Part shown: one piece after another, positions 9,245 to 19,602 of the stretch
Layout of the letters: each line of letters begins with the position of its first letter
Numbering within the stretch: the stretch's first letter is position 1
NCBI RefSeq assembly: GCF_905220995.1
Contig: NZ_CAJNBJ010000020.1
Coordinates: 124,001 to 188,000 of the forward strand
Reading direction: 5' to 3'
Length of the DNA: 64,000 nucleotides
Source: Nitrospira defluvii
GTDB lineage: Bacteria; Nitrospirota; Nitrospiria; Nitrospirales; Nitrospiraceae
Program-made: the position numbers and the translations under genes
The notes under the pieces: generated by a model
The model's input: only the letters and a program-made list of their open reading frames with translations
The model's database searches: none
Told to the model about the DNA's origin: nothing

Positions 9245-11329
9245 ATGACAACAACACCATCAATCGATCAGCAATGCATCAATACGATCCGGACTCTATC
9301 GATGGACGCTGTGCAAGCCGCGAACTCCGGGCATCCCGGCACGGCGATGGCTCTGGCGCCGGTCGTCTACAGTCTGTGGCAGCACGGGCTGCGGTTTGAC
9401 CCCGGCGATCCCATCTGGCCCAATCGCGACCGGTTCGTGCTCTCGATCGGGCATGCCTCCATGCTGCTTTATTCGCTCCTGCATCTGTGTGGCGTGAAAG
9501 CGGTCAATCCGGCCTATGAAACGGTGGGAGAGTTCTCGGTCACCCTGGACGACATCAAGAAATTCCGCCAGCTGGACAGCAAGTGTCCCGGCCATCCGGA
9601 ATATCGCTGGACCTCCGGCGTGGAAACGACGACCGGCCCGCTGGGCCAAGGCGTCGCGACGAGCGTCGGCATGGCCATGGCGAGCCGGTGGATGGGCGCG
9701 CAGTTCAATCGTCCGGAGTTCCGGATGATCGATTACGACGTCTACGCCCTCTGTGGCGATGGATGCATGATGGAGGGGGTGACGGGAGAGGCGGCGTCGT
9801 TGGCCGGGCATCTCAAGCTTTCGAACCTCTGCTGGATCTACGACAACAACCAGATCACGATTGAAGGCCGCACGGACTTGGCCTTCACCGAGGATGTGGC
9901 GACCCGCTTCATCGCCTACGGGTGGAACGTGACGCGGGTCGGCGATGCCAACGATCTGGCGATGCTCGACCGGGCCTTGACCGTCTTTCGCCACTGCGAA
10001 GACCGGCCCACCTTGATTATCGTCGACAGCCACATTGGCTACGGCGCCCCGCACAAGCAGGACAGCAGCGCGGCGCATGGAGAGCCGTTGGGCGAAGAGG
10101 AAATCAGGCTGGCGAAGCACCAGTACGGGTGGCCGGAAGAGGCGACGTTCCTCGTGCCGCCCGGCGTGCCGGAGCATTTTCAGCGCCTCATGGGCGCACG
10201 CGGACGAGCGGCACGCGAACAGTGGATGGCACGATTCACGATCTACAAGCTGCAGTATCCGGAATTGGCGGACGCGCTCTATCGGATGCAGCACCGGCAA
10301 CTGCCGGATGGCTGGGACCGGGATCTGCCGATTTTTCCACCAGACCAGAAGGGCCTGGCCGGACGCGATGCCTCAGCACAGGTGTTGAACGCCGTGGCCC
10401 GGCGAGTGCCCTGGCTCATCGGAGGCTCAGCAGACCTTACGCCCTCCACCAAGACACGGCTCACCGTCGAGGGCGCCGGCGATTTCTCGCCTGCCGACTA
10501 CAGCGGCCGCAACCTCCACTTCGGCGTGCGCGAACATGCCATGGGCGCGATCTTGAACGGGTTGTCCCTCTCGAAGGTACGGGCCTTCGGGTCCGGCTTT
10601 TTAATCTTCAGCGACTATGCGAAGCCGGCGATCAGATTGAGCGCGATCATGGAGATTCCCGTCATTCATGTCTTCACGCACGACTCGATTGGCGTGGGAG
10701 AAGATGGGCCTACGCATCAGCCGATCGAACAATTGGCTTCCCTGCGAGCGGTCCCCGGCCTCCTGGTTATTCGCCCGGCGGATGCCAATGAGGTGACGGA
10801 GGCCTGGCGCGTGATCATGCGGCTCCACCATCAGCCGGCGATACTCGTCCTCAGCCGGCAGGCGCTTCCGACGTTGGACCGAACGGCCTACGCCTCGGCC
10901 TCCGGCTTGGAAAAGGGCGCCTATGTGCTCGCCGACGCGCCAGGTGGAACGCCGGAAATCTTGTTGCTGGCGACCGGCAGCGAGGTATCGCTCTGTGTCG
11001 CCGCCTACGAACGACTCATCGCCGAAGGCATCCAAGCTCGCGTGGTGAGTATGCCCTCGTGGGAACTCTTCGAGCGGCAGAATCAGGCTTATCGAGACCA
11101 GGTGCTCCCTCCGCAGGTCACGGCTCGCATTTCCGTCGAGCAAGCCGCGACGACCGGCTGGGATCGGTATATCGGCCTGGCGGGGACGAGCATTGGCATG
11201 AACACATTCGGCGCATCGGCGCCCCTCAAGACGCTGCAGCAGAAGTTCGGGTTTACTCCGGAACATCTGATCGCCGTGGTCAAGGAACAATTGGCGCACA
11301 GCCGGTCACGCAAGGCAGCCATTGTGTGA
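9245..11329 (+). CDS. tkt: transketolase
   Basis: 694 residues, full length for the family. The N-terminal ThDP pyrophosphate domain has NSGHPGTAMALAP and the GDGCMMEGVTGEAASLAGH motif (GDG...N type), with DNNQITIEG completing the cofactor site. The PYR domain has REHAMGAILNGL, with the catalytic Glu, and HDSIGVGEDGPTHQPIEQLA, the transketolase signature. It transfers two-carbon units between sugar phosphates in the non-oxidative pentose phosphate pathway. It is the first of a run of pentose-phosphate genes, 95 bases before the transaldolase-PGI fusion. Confidence 0.96.
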   Translation: MTTTPSIDQQCINTIRTLSMDAVQAANSGHPGTAMALAPVVYSLWQHGLRFDPGDPIWPNRDRFVLSIGHASMLLYSLLHLCGVKAVNPAYETVGEFSVTLDDIKKFRQLDSKCPGHPEYRWTSGVETTTGPLGQGVATSVGMAMASRWMGAQFNRPEFRMIDYDVYALCGDGCMMEGVTGEAASLAGHLKLSNLCWIYDNNQITIEGRTDLAFTEDVATRFIAYGWNVTRVGDANDLAMLDRALTVFRHCEDRPTLIIVDSHIGYGAPHKQDSSAAHGEPLGEEEIRLAKHQYGWPEEATFLVPPGVPEHFQRLMGARGRAAREQWMARFTIYKLQYPELADALYRMQHRQLPDGWDRDLPIFPPDQKGLAGRDASAQVLNAVARRVPWLIGGSADLTPSTKTRLTVEGAGDFSPADYSGRNLHFGVREHAMGAILNGLSLSKVRAFGSGFLIFSDYAKPAIRLSAIMEIPVIHVFTHDSIGVGEDGPTHQPIEQLASLRAVPGLLVIRPADANEVTEAWRVIMRLHHQPAILVLSRQALPTLDRTAYASASGLEKGAYVLADAPGGTPEILLLATGSEVSLCVAAYERLIAEGIQARVVSMPSWELFERQNQAYRDQVLPPQVTARISVEQAATTGWDRYIGLAGTSIGMNTFGASAPLKTLQQKFGFTPEHLIAVVKEQLAHSRSRKAAIV

Positions 11330-11424
11330 ACCCATGAATCTTTTCAGCGAAGGGCCTGCTCGGCCGAAGCCGGGCACGCAGACGACGACGACAAGGAATG
11401 AACCCCATTGAAGGAGATGATCTC

Positions 11425-14304
11425 ATGGATCCATCACAGGCCAGCGCCATGAATCCGGTGCGCGCACTCCAGACATTCGGGCAATCTGTCTGGCTCGATT
11501 ACATCAGGCGAAGTCTGATCGCCAGCGGGGAATTGCAACGATTGATCGTTGACGATGGGTTGCGCGGCATCACCTCGAACCCGGCCATCTTCGAGAAAGC
11601 CATGACCGGCAGTACCGACTACCAGCAGGCGCTGCAGGCGCTTGGCAGAAGACGGGACTTGGATGCGAAGGGGCGCTACGAGCAGTTGGCCATCGAAGAT
11701 ATTCAAGCCGCGGCCGACCTGCTGCAGCCGGTCTATGCCAGGACGAAGCGGCGAGACGGCTATGTGAGCCTGGAGGTCTCGCCTCATCTGGCCCGCGATA
11801 CGCGAGGCACGCTCGAAGAGGCGCGGCGACTGTGGGACGCCGTCGGGCGCGACAACCTCATGATCAAAGTGCCGGCCACCCCGGAAGGAATCCCTGCCAT
11901 CGTCCAATTGATCAGTAAGGGGATCAATGTCAACGTCACGCTCCTTTTTGCGCAGGAGACCTACGAGCTGGTCGCTGAGGCCTACCTCACGGGCTTGGAA
12001 CAGTTGGCGGCGCGTGGTGGCGATGTCGGGATCGTGGCGAGCGTCGCCAGCTTTTTCATCAGCCGTATCGATACGGCGGTCGACAGTGTGCTGGCCACGC
12101 GTCTCAAGATCTCCACGAACGAGACAGAGCAGGCGTTACTCAAAAGCCTCCAAGGAACCGTGGCCATTGCGAATGCCAAGTTGGCCTATCAACGGTACCG
12201 GAGGCTGTTCTCCGGTCCACGCTGGGAGGCGCTGGCCAAGCGCGGGGCCATGACCCAACGGGTGCTCTGGGCCAGTACCGGCACGAAAAATCCCGCCTAT
12301 CGCGACGTGATGTATGTGGAGGAGCTGATCGGTTCTGACACGGTCAACACGGTTCCCCCGGCGACGTTCGAGGCCTTTCGCGATCACGGACGCCCACAGA
12401 GCCGGCTCACCGAAGGGATTGAGGAGGCGGCGGACACCATGCGCTTGCTCGAACGAGCGGGGCTCTCGATGAAGGAGATGACCGACCGGCTCCTACAAGA
12501 AGGGTTACAGCTGTTTCGTGATGCCTTCGACACGCTCCTCACCGCCGTTGAGCAGCAGGGCAAGGCGGACGCGTCCTCCGGCGTCAATCACTACTCCTAC
12601 GCCTTGCCAACGCCTCTGGCGGCTGCCGTGCACGCTTCCCTGAAAGAATGGAGCGGCGGCAACAAGGTGCGTCGGTTGTGGGCTCGCGATCCGTCTCTCT
12701 GGACCGGGAAGGACGAAGGCCGATGGCTCGGCTGGCTGGGGATCACGGAAGACCAACTGGCGCAGCTCCACGTGTTCACCAGCCTTGCTGAAGAGGCCGC
12801 ACAGGGAGGATTCACGCATGCCCTGGTCTTGGGAATGGGCGGCTCAAGCCTCTGTCCCGATGTTCTGAAGACGACCTTCGGAGTGCGGGAGGGCTATCCG
12901 GAGTTGCTCGTGCTGGATTCAACCGATCCGGCCCAGATCAAAACGATCGAGAGGAAGATCAACCCGGCGACGACGCTGTTTATCGTCTCGAGCAAGTCCG
13001 GAGGCACCCTCGAGCCGAACATCTTCACGCAATATTTCTTCGACGTGGTCCAGCGCCAGGTCGGAGCGAAAGAGGCAGCCCGACGGTTCATCGCCATCAC
13101 CGATCCCGGCTCGGCGCTGCAACAGACGGCACAAGCAGCGGGCTTTGGCCATCTCTTGTTCGGAGTTCCCAGCATCGGAGGCCGGTATTCCGCGCTGTCG
13201 AACTTCGGCATGGCGCCTGCCGCCCTGACGGGCGTCGACGTGCCCAGATTGCTCAACCGGGCCGAGATCATGGTGCAGGCCTGCGCCTCCTCGGTACCGG
13301 TCGAGGAGAATCCCGGCCTGGTGCTCGGCGCGATTCTGGGTGTGCTCGCCGGACAAGGCCGCGACAAAGTGACGATCATGGCGTCGCCCGGCGTGGCATC
13401 GTTCGGCGCCTGGCTTGAGCAACTGCTGGCCGAATCGACCGGCAAGGAAGGCAAGGGGATCATCCCCGTCGACCGGGAAGCGGCCGGGACTCCGAGCGTC
13501 TACGGAGCGGACCGTCTATTCGTCTACATCCGCTTGCAGTCTGGGCCTGACAAGCATCAGGACGATGCCGTCGATACGCTTGAGCAAGCGGGACAACCGG
13601 TGGTCCGCATCGCGGTGGCCGACAGATACGATCTGGGGCAAGAGTTCTTCCGCTGGGAATTCGCCACGGCAGTCGCGGGATCAATCATGGGCCTCAATCC
13701 GTTCAACCAGCCGGACGTGGAAGCCAGCAAAATCGTAACCAAGCAGTTGACGTCCGCGTATGAACGGACCGGAACGCTCCCGCCGGAATCTCCGTTCCTG
13801 GACGCGCAGGGCATCACATTGTATGCCGATCCAGTCTATGGCGAGATACTCACGGCGGTGGCGGGCCCATCTCCGTCGCTGACGAATTATCTGAGTGCCC
13901 ATCTGAATCAACTCGCGGCGGGCGATTACTTCGCGCTGCTGGCCTATCTCGACATGAACGGCGCGCATGAGGCGTGGCTCCAAGCCCTCCGTCATCGCGT
14001 GCGAGACACCAAGCGCGTCGCGACCTGCCTAGGTTTCGGGCCTCGGTTCCTCCATTCCACAGGCCAGGCCTACAAAGGGGGGCCAGACAGCGGCGTCTTT
14101 CTCCAAATCACCTGCGAGAATGCCGCAGACCTGCCGGTGCCGGGACAGCGCTATACGTTCGGGATCGTCAAGGCGGCGCAGGCGCGCGGAGATTTTCAGG
14201 TCTTGGCAGAGCGAGGCCGGCGGCTGTTGCGGGTGCACCTGGGCGACGACGTGCCGGCGGGGCTGGCCATTCTCAAACGAGCGATGGAACAGGCGTTGGC
14301 CTGA
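11425..14304 (+). CDS. tal-pgi: bifunctional transaldolase / glucose-6-phosphate isomerase
   Basis: 959 residues from ATG 11425, preceded by AAGGAGATGATCTC. Residues about 1-370 form a transaldolase: GLRGITSNPAIFEKAM near the start, LMIKVPATPEGIPAI with the Schiff-base lysine, and NVTLLFAQETYELVAEAYL. Residues about 430-870 form a phosphoglucose isomerase: LVLGMGGSSLCPDVL, LFIVSSKSGGTLEPN and later FNQPDVEASK. The remaining ~90 residues (ITCENAADLPVPGQRYTFG onward) are the tail typical of these fusions. It links fructose-6-P/glucose-6-P interconversion with the transketolase encoded upstream and zwf downstream. The fusion is a known architecture in several phyla. Confidence 0.95.
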   Translation: MDPSQASAMNPVRALQTFGQSVWLDYIRRSLIASGELQRLIVDDGLRGITSNPAIFEKAMTGSTDYQQALQALGRRRDLDAKGRYEQLAIEDIQAAADLLQPVYARTKRRDGYVSLEVSPHLARDTRGTLEEARRLWDAVGRDNLMIKVPATPEGIPAIVQLISKGINVNVTLLFAQETYELVAEAYLTGLEQLAARGGDVGIVASVASFFISRIDTAVDSVLATRLKISTNETEQALLKSLQGTVAIANAKLAYQRYRRLFSGPRWEALAKRGAMTQRVLWASTGTKNPAYRDVMYVEELIGSDTVNTVPPATFEAFRDHGRPQSRLTEGIEEAADTMRLLERAGLSMKEMTDRLLQEGLQLFRDAFDTLLTAVEQQGKADASSGVNHYSYALPTPLAAAVHASLKEWSGGNKVRRLWARDPSLWTGKDEGRWLGWLGITEDQLAQLHVFTSLAEEAAQGGFTHALVLGMGGSSLCPDVLKTTFGVREGYPELLVLDSTDPAQIKTIERKINPATTLFIVSSKSGGTLEPNIFTQYFFDVVQRQVGAKEAARRFIAITDPGSALQQTAQAAGFGHLLFGVPSIGGRYSALSNFGMAPAALTGVDVPRLLNRAEIMVQACASSVPVEENPGLVLGAILGVLAGQGRDKVTIMASPGVASFGAWLEQLLAESTGKEGKGIIPVDREAAGTPSVYGADRLFVYIRLQSGPDKHQDDAVDTLEQAGQPVVRIAVADRYDLGQEFFRWEFATAVAGSIMGLNPFNQPDVEASKIVTKQLTSAYERTGTLPPESPFLDAQGITLYADPVYGEILTAVAGPSPSLTNYLSAHLNQLAAGDYFALLAYLDMNGAHEAWLQALRHRVRDTKRVATCLGFGPRFLHSTGQAYKGGPDSGVFLQITCENAADLPVPGQRYTFGIVKAAQARGDFQVLAERGRRLLRVHLGDDVPAGLAILKRAMEQALA

Positions 14305-14358
14305 GGAAACGTTGACCATGTCATGCAGGAATGTGATCGATTCAGTCTGGAGGAAACG

Positions 14359-15744
14359 ATGACCGAGCCACAGGCAGATGCCATCGTGCTGTTCGGCGCC
14401 ACCGGCGATTTGGCGTTCAAGAAAATCTTTCCCGCCTTGCAGGCGATGATTAAGCGGGGCCACTTGACCGTTCCGGTCATCGGCGTGGCCAAGGCCAATC
14501 GCGATCTCACACAACTGCGGGATCGCGTCCGTGAAAGTCTCTCCCGGCACGGCGGGGGAGTCGATGAGGCGGCGTTTGCCAAGCTGGTGGAGCTGCTGCG
14601 GTACGTCGACGGCGACTACCGCGAAGAGGAGACCTTTGTCCGTCTCCGCCAGGAACTCGGCGGCGCGCTGCGTCCTCTCTATTATCTGGCGATTCCGCCC
14701 AGCATGTTTCCCACGGTGATCGAGGGATTGGGCAAATCGGGCTGCTCCCGTGGCGCAAGGGTGGTGGTCGAAAAACCCTTCGGGCGGGATCTGGCGTCGG
14801 CCCAGGCCCTCAACCGCACGCTGCATACCGTCTTCGACGAATCGGCCATTTTCCGGATCGACCATTATCTGGGCAAGGAGTCGATTCAGAACCTCTTGTA
14901 CTTCCGTTTTGCCAATTCGTTTCTGGAGCCGATCTGGAATCGCACGTATGTGGACAGTGTGCAGATCACGATGGCGGAACAGTTTGGTGTATCCGGCCGC
15001 GGCGGATTTTACGAAGAGACCGGCGCGCTTCGCGACGTGGTCCAGAACCACCTGCTGCAGGTCGTGGCGAATCTGGCGATGGAGCCGCCGGTCAGCGGCG
15101 CGGGGGAAGCGTTGCGCGACGAGCGCGTGAAGGTCTTCAAACGGATGCGGCCACTCACCGGGCAGACCCTGGTGCGCGGCCAGTTTCGCGGTTACCGCGC
15201 CGAGCCGGGGGTGGCGTCCGATTCTCAAGTCGAAACCTTCGCGTCCCTGCAAGTGCATCTCGATTCGTGGCGCTGGGAAGGGGTGCCCTTCTTTGTCCGA
15301 GCCGGCAAACAGCTGCCGGTCACCGCGACGGAGGTCATTGTGACGCTGAAACGTCCGCCGCAGAACGTCTTTGGCGAGACGCTCAACGGGCCGCGCAATT
15401 ACGTTCGCTTCCGGCTCGGCCCCGATCGGGTGGCGGTGGCGATCGGCGCGCGCGCCAAAATCCCCGGCGACAAGATGCTCGGAGACGAAACCGAACTCTT
15501 TGTCAGCCATCAGCGAGGGGATGAAATGGAAGCTTACGAACGGCTGATCGGTGACGCGATGGCCGGTGATCCGTCGCTGTTCGCGCGCCAGGACGGCGTC
15601 GAGGCCAGCTGGCGCGTGGTGGATCCGATTCTGAGGATGCTCACGCCGGTCTATGAATACGACCCGGGCACCTGGGGGCCGTACGAATCGCACGCCCTGA
15701 TCGCGCCGTTCGGCGGGTGGCGGAGCCCGAAAGAGCATGCATGA
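14359..15744 (+). CDS. zwf: glucose-6-phosphate 1-dehydrogenase
   Basis: 461 residues from ATG 14359, eight bases after GGAGGAA. An N-terminal Rossmann motif [18 protein letters not shown] is followed by [14 protein letters not shown] and the G6PDH active-site signature [13 protein letters not shown]. The C-terminal half has [17 protein letters not shown], and [17 protein letters not shown] near the end. It oxidises glucose-6-phosphate to 6-phosphogluconolactone, generating NAD(P)H, and feeds the 6PGDH encoded about 1.6 kb downstream. No 6-phosphogluconolactonase gene is seen between them. Confidence 0.96.
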   Translation: MTEPQADAIVLFGATGDLAFKKIFPALQAMIKRGHLTVPVIGVAKANRDLTQLRDRVRESLSRHGGGVDEAAFAKLVELLRYVDGDYREEETFVRLRQELGGALRPLYYLAIPPSMFPTVIEGLGKSGCSRGARVVVEKPFGRDLASAQALNRTLHTVFDESAIFRIDHYLGKESIQNLLYFRFANSFLEPIWNRTYVDSVQITMAEQFGVSGRGGFYEETGALRDVVQNHLLQVVANLAMEPPVSGAGEALRDERVKVFKRMRPLTGQTLVRGQFRGYRAEPGVASDSQVETFASLQVHLDSWRWEGVPFFVRAGKQLPVTATEVIVTLKRPPQNVFGETLNGPRNYVRFRLGPDRVAVAIGARAKIPGDKMLGDETELFVSHQRGDEMEAYERLIGDAMAGDPSLFARQDGVEASWRVVDPILRMLTPVYEYDPGTWGPYESHALIAPFGGWRSPKEHA

Positions 15745-15811
15745 CCATTTTCGGATTGAACCACGCGGTCGAGGTGGGCGCGCGATGTCTGAACGCAGGA
15801 GGGCGAAGATT

Positions 15812-16471
15812 ATGAAGGTCTTGGTCGTGGATGTCGGCGGGACAAGCGTCAAGATACTGGCGTCGGGACAGCGGACCGTGCGGAAGTTTCGCTCGGGACC
15901 GGAGTTAACGGCAGCGCAGATGGTGGCAGGTGTGGTGAAAGCGGCGAAGGACTGGAGGTTCGACGCGGTCTCGATCGGATACCCGGGACCAGTAAACGGG
16001 GGGACGATCTTGGAGGAGCCGAAGAACCTGGGAACCGGGTGGGTCGGATTCGATTTTGAGAAGGCCTTCGGACGTCCCGTCAAGGTGATCAACGATGCGG
16101 CCATGCAGGCTCTAGGCAGCTATGAGGGAGGCCGGATGCTCTTCCTCGGCCTGGGCACAGGGCTTGGGTCGGCGTTGATTGCTGATTGGATACTCATGCC
16201 GATGGAGCTCGCCCATTTACCCTACAAGAAAGGCAGAACCTTTGAGGATTATGCGGGGCTCCGTGGACTCGAACGACTCGGCAAGAAGAAATGGCAGCGG
16301 GCGGTTGACGATGTCGTGAGCCGTTTGAAAGCAGCCTTGGTGGCCGATTACGTGGTACTGGGGGGAGGAAACGCGAAGAAGTTACAGCCGATCCCGGACG
16401 GCGCCCGGCTCGGCGACAATGCCCATGCGTTCACCGGCGGGCGGCGGCTGTGGGAGGAGAGAGGGATATGA
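15812..16471 (+). CDS. ppgK: polyphosphate glucokinase / ROK-family kinase
   Basis: 219 residues from ATG 15812, nine bases after AGGAGG; ATG 15785 is an alternative. The ATP/polyphosphate-binding motif DVGGTSVKI opens the protein. SIGYPGPVNGG, VINDAAMQALG with the catalytic Asp, and LFLGLGTGLGSALIAD follow, as in polyphosphate-dependent glucokinases of the ROK family. The length is shorter than most ROK repressors and there is no DNA-binding domain. The product would be glucose-6-phosphate for the neighbouring G6PDH. Whether polyphosphate or ATP is the donor is inferred from family resemblance. Its stop overlaps the next ATG (ATGA). Confidence 0.82.
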   Translation: MKVLVVDVGGTSVKILASGQRTVRKFRSGPELTAAQMVAGVVKAAKDWRFDAVSIGYPGPVNGGTILEEPKNLGTGWVGFDFEKAFGRPVKVINDAAMQALGSYEGGRMLFLGLGTGLGSALIADWILMPMELAHLPYKKGRTFEDYAGLRGLERLGKKKWQRAVDDVVSRLKAALVADYVVLGGGNAKKLQPIPDGARLGDNAHAFTGGRRLWEERGI

Positions 16472-17256
16472 CGGTGAAGACACCACGACAAGGAACGGCG
16501 AAGAAGACGAAGGCGCAACGCGTGGTCTTTCTGCTCGATGTCGACAATACGCTGCTCGATAACGATCGAGTAGCCGCCGATCTGCGTCGGCATCTCGAAC
16601 GAGAAGTCGGGCACGCGTGTGAGCGGTATTACTGGAGGATTTTCGAGCAACTGCGCGCGGAACTCGGCTACGCCGACTACCTCGGGGCTCTGCAACGGTA
16701 CCGGATCGAGCATGTCCACGATCACAACCTGTTGGCGATTTCCTCATTCCTGGTGAACTATCCCTTTGCGAACCGGCTCTATCCGAACTCGCTGGACGTG
16801 GTGGAACGGTGCAGAGCATGGGGAACGCCCGTCATTCTGTCCGACGGGGATGTGGTGTTCCAGCCGCGCAAGGTCGAGCGGTCGGGACTGTTCGAGGCGG
16901 TCGATGGCCACGTCTTGATCTATATTCATAAAGAGCATGAGTTGGATGCGGTCGAGCGCCGCTATCCCGCCGATCATTATGTGCTGGTGGACGACAAGCT
17001 CCGCATCCTCACAGCAGTCAAGCAGGCCTGGGGGCCACGGGTGACGACCGTGTTTCCACGCCAGGGACATTACGCCATCGATCCAGCCATCCTCGCGGCG
17101 TACCCAGCGGCTGATATCACTCTGGATCGAATCGGCAATCTGCTCGAATATGACCTGCACCAGTTAGTCTCTGCCGGTCAGAATTATACGCATCCACCCG
17201 TGGGGAAGAAGGCTCATGTGGGAGGACGGCTCACTCGTAGAGCCAACGCTCGTTGA
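16468..17256 (+). CDS. HAD-superfamily hydrolase
   Basis: 262 residues, starting in an ATGA overlap with the glucokinase gene and preceded by GGGAGGAGAG. HAD motif I is VVFLLDVDNTLLDND (DxDxT with Asp nucleophile). Motif II is the Ser in VILSDGD. A motif III/IV region is present as VLVDDKLRILTAV. The cap is helical, about 90 residues, between motifs I and II. Translational coupling to glucokinase and placement between zwf and gnd suggest a sugar-phosphate phosphatase role, possibly standing in a side reaction of the pathway; substrate is not determined. Confidence 0.8.
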   Translation: MTVKTPRQGTAKKTKAQRVVFLLDVDNTLLDNDRVAADLRRHLEREVGHACERYYWRIFEQLRAELGYADYLGALQRYRIEHVHDHNLLAISSFLVNYPFANRLYPNSLDVVERCRAWGTPVILSDGDVVFQPRKVERSGLFEAVDGHVLIYIHKEHELDAVERRYPADHYVLVDDKLRILTAVKQAWGPRVTTVFPRQGHYAIDPAILAAYPAADITLDRIGNLLEYDLHQLVSAGQNYTHPPVGKKAHVGGRLTRRANAR

Positions 17257-17360
17257 GTGGGCACGAAGAGGGCTCGATACTGAGACACGTTTCTGCAATG
17301 CAAACAGTTCATTGGCGACACGAGCGCGGCGGATAGGCCGGCGCAGAAGGAGTGAGACTC

Positions 17361-18341
17361 ATGCAATTGGGAATGATCGGCCTCGGGAAAATGGGGGCCA
17401 ATATGGTGCGGCGGTTGATGCGAGGGGGCCATCAGTGCGTCGTGTACGACAGGAATCCGGAGCATGTCCAACGGCTGGTCGCCGAAGGCGCCGTCGGGGC
17501 CGATTCCCTGGACGATCTGGCCGGCAGGCTGTCAGCGCCGCGAGCGGTGTGGGTGATGGTACCGGCGGGAGAGGCCACGGAAACGACCGTGCAGGCGCTT
17601 GGGCAGCGACTTGAGCCGAACGACATTGTCATCGACGGAGGAAACTCCTACTTCAAAGACGATGTCCGGCGCGCCGGATCGCTCAAGAATCGGAACCTCC
17701 ACTACGTCGATGTGGGCACCAGCGGAGGAACCTGGGGCTTGGATCGGGGCTATTGCTTGATGATCGGCGGGCCGAACGCGGCCGTGCACCATCTCGATCC
17801 CATCTTCCGCACGCTGGCCCCCGGCCGAGGCGATATTCCACGCACTCCCGGCCGGAGCACCGTCACGGGTACGGCGGAGGAAGGGTATTTGTATTGCGGA
17901 CCGTCCGGCGCCGGGCATTTCGTCAAGATGGTGCACAACGGAATCGAGTACGGCCTGATGCAGGCCTACGCCGAAGGCTTTGACATCTTTCGGCATGCCA
18001 ACTCGGAGAACCTCCCCAAAGATATGCAGTATGACTTGAATTTGCCGGAGATCGCCGAGGTTTGGCGGCGCGGCAGCGTGGTGGGATCGTGGCTGCTCGA
18101 TTTGACCGCCGCGGCGCTGGTGGAAAATCCGGACCTCTCCAATTTCACCGGCGCAGTGCAAGATTCCGGAGAAGGACGATGGACCGTCATGGCGGCCATC
18201 GAAGAGGGGGTTCGAGCGGATGTGCTCTCCGCGTCGCTCTACACGCGATTCCGTTCAAGGCAAGATCACTCGTTTGCCGAGAAGGTGCTCTCCGCGATGC
18301 GCTACCAATTCGGCGGCCATGTCGAACAGCCGCGACAGTAA
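17361..18341 (+). CDS. gnd: 6-phosphogluconate dehydrogenase, decarboxylating (short GndA-like form)
   Basis: 326 residues from ATG 17361, preceded by AAGGAG. The N-terminal Rossmann fold starts [15 protein letters not shown]. It has [12 protein letters not shown] and the [20 protein letters not shown] segment (substrate-binding GTSGG), and [20 protein letters not shown] carries the catalytic Lys-xx-His-Asn. The length fits the short (about 300-330 aa) class, usually NAD-linked, rather than the 470-residue E. coli type. It decarboxylates 6-phosphogluconate to ribulose-5-phosphate and belongs with zwf, ppgK, tal-pgi and tkt in the same codirectional block. Confidence 0.94.
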   Translation: MQLGMIGLGKMGANMVRRLMRGGHQCVVYDRNPEHVQRLVAEGAVGADSLDDLAGRLSAPRAVWVMVPAGEATETTVQALGQRLEPNDIVIDGGNSYFKDDVRRAGSLKNRNLHYVDVGTSGGTWGLDRGYCLMIGGPNAAVHHLDPIFRTLAPGRGDIPRTPGRSTVTGTAEEGYLYCGPSGAGHFVKMVHNGIEYGLMQAYAEGFDIFRHANSENLPKDMQYDLNLPEIAEVWRRGSVVGSWLLDLTAAALVENPDLSNFTGAVQDSGEGRWTVMAAIEEGVRADVLSASLYTRFRSRQDHSFAEKVLSAMRYQFGGHVEQPRQ

Positions 18342-18404
18342 AGAGGACTGGCCCACTCGGCTTCGTCGGCAGGCGGGCATATTGTTCTTGCGAAGGAGTG
18401 ACTC

Positions 18405-19514
18405 ATGAAAGCGATTGCCGTGATTCCCGGACAGGCCCACAGCGTGCACCTGGCGGATATTCCTAAGCCACAGCTCACCGATATCCCTGATGGGCGCGGG
18501 GTCCTGGTGAAAGTGCTGCGCGTCGGCGTCGATGGGACAGACAAGGAAATCAATGCAGCCGAGTACGGCGCCGCGCCGCCTGGCGAACAGATTCTGGTCC
18601 TTGGCCACGAAAGTTTCGGCGTCGTCGAGGCGGTCGGCCCGCACGTGACGGATCTGTCGCCTGGTGATTTTGTCGTGGCGACGGTGCGCCGTTCTGGATC
18701 CAGTTTGTACGATCAGATCGGGACCTACGACATGACGACGGATGACCAGTATTTCGAACGCGGCATCAATCTCCGCCATGGGTTCCTGACGGAATATTAT
18801 GTGGACGATGCGGAATATATCGTGAAGGTCCCGCCGGGGTTGAAGGAAGAGGGCGTTTTGCTTGAGCCGGCCAGCGTCATTGAGAAAGGGATCGCCCAGG
18901 CCTTTGAGATACAGCGACGGCTGCGTGTCTGGCGGCCGAAGCGGGCGGCGGTGCTGGGAGCGGGGCCCATCGGATTACTGGCCACCATGGCGCTGCGCTT
19001 AAAAGGCATCCAGGTCTGCACATTCGCGCTCTCGAAACCACCCTATGTGAACTCCGATCTCGTCAAAGAAATCGGCGGGTGTTACCACAGCACGAAGGAT
19101 CTTTCCCTCTCAGCGGCCGCGCGCGATCATGGACCCTACGATCTCATTTTCGAAGCCACCGGTGTGGCATCGCTGGTCTTTGAAGCGATGAACATTCTCG
19201 GGAAAAACGGTGTCTTGGTGTTGTCGGGGGTATCGGGAGGGGGACGGTCCGTCGAGGTGCCGGGGGATCGCATCAATCTCGGATTTGTCCTGGGCAACAA
19301 AGTGGTCGTGGGAACGGTGAATGCCAATCGCGAATACTTTGAAATGGGAGTCAAAGATTTGGCCCATGCGCAGCTGCAATGGCCCGGTTGGCCGGCGAAG
19401 CTCTTGACCCATCCCATCCAAGGACTGGATCGGTATCAGGACATGATGCGCACCCTGACGGACACGAAAGGCGCCATAAAGGTGTTCGTGAATGTGGCGC
19501 CGATTCCTGATTGA
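18405..19514 (+). CDS. glucose 1-dehydrogenase-like zinc/MDR dehydrogenase
   Basis: 369 residues of the medium-chain dehydrogenase family. [20 protein letters not shown] begins the catalytic GroES-like domain. GVDGTDKEI and [16 protein letters not shown] carry the zinc-ligand and Glu residues typical of archaeal and bacterial glucose dehydrogenases. The nucleotide-binding motif is [20 protein letters not shown]. The C-terminal half resembles the Glc_DH C domain ([12 protein letters not shown] near the end). It probably oxidises glucose or a related aldose to the lactone with NAD(P)+, giving a non-phosphorylated entry route next to ppgK/zwf. Confidence 0.88.
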   Translation: MKAIAVIPGQAHSVHLADIPKPQLTDIPDGRGVLVKVLRVGVDGTDKEINAAEYGAAPPGEQILVLGHESFGVVEAVGPHVTDLSPGDFVVATVRRSGSSLYDQIGTYDMTTDDQYFERGINLRHGFLTEYYVDDAEYIVKVPPGLKEEGVLLEPASVIEKGIAQAFEIQRRLRVWRPKRAAVLGAGPIGLLATMALRLKGIQVCTFALSKPPYVNSDLVKEIGGCYHSTKDLSLSAAARDHGPYDLIFEATGVASLVFEAMNILGKNGVLVLSGVSGGGRSVEVPGDRINLGFVLGNKVVVGTVNANREYFEMGVKDLAHAQLQWPGWPAKLLTHPIQGLDRYQDMMRTLTDTKGAIKVFVNVAPIPD

Positions 19515-19602
19515 TTGGCGAGTCCGGCGCCGGCCTTACAGCCTGACTCCTTGAATAACCGACCGGCATTTCCGCCGCCGTCCACTATAGAAAGAACCGG
19601 CC

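Noticed and set aside
14029-16104. 691-codon open frame on the minus strand
   Set aside because: Antisense to zwf, the end of tal-pgi and ppgK, whose family motifs are on the plus strand; GC-rich codon bias leaves the opposite frame open.
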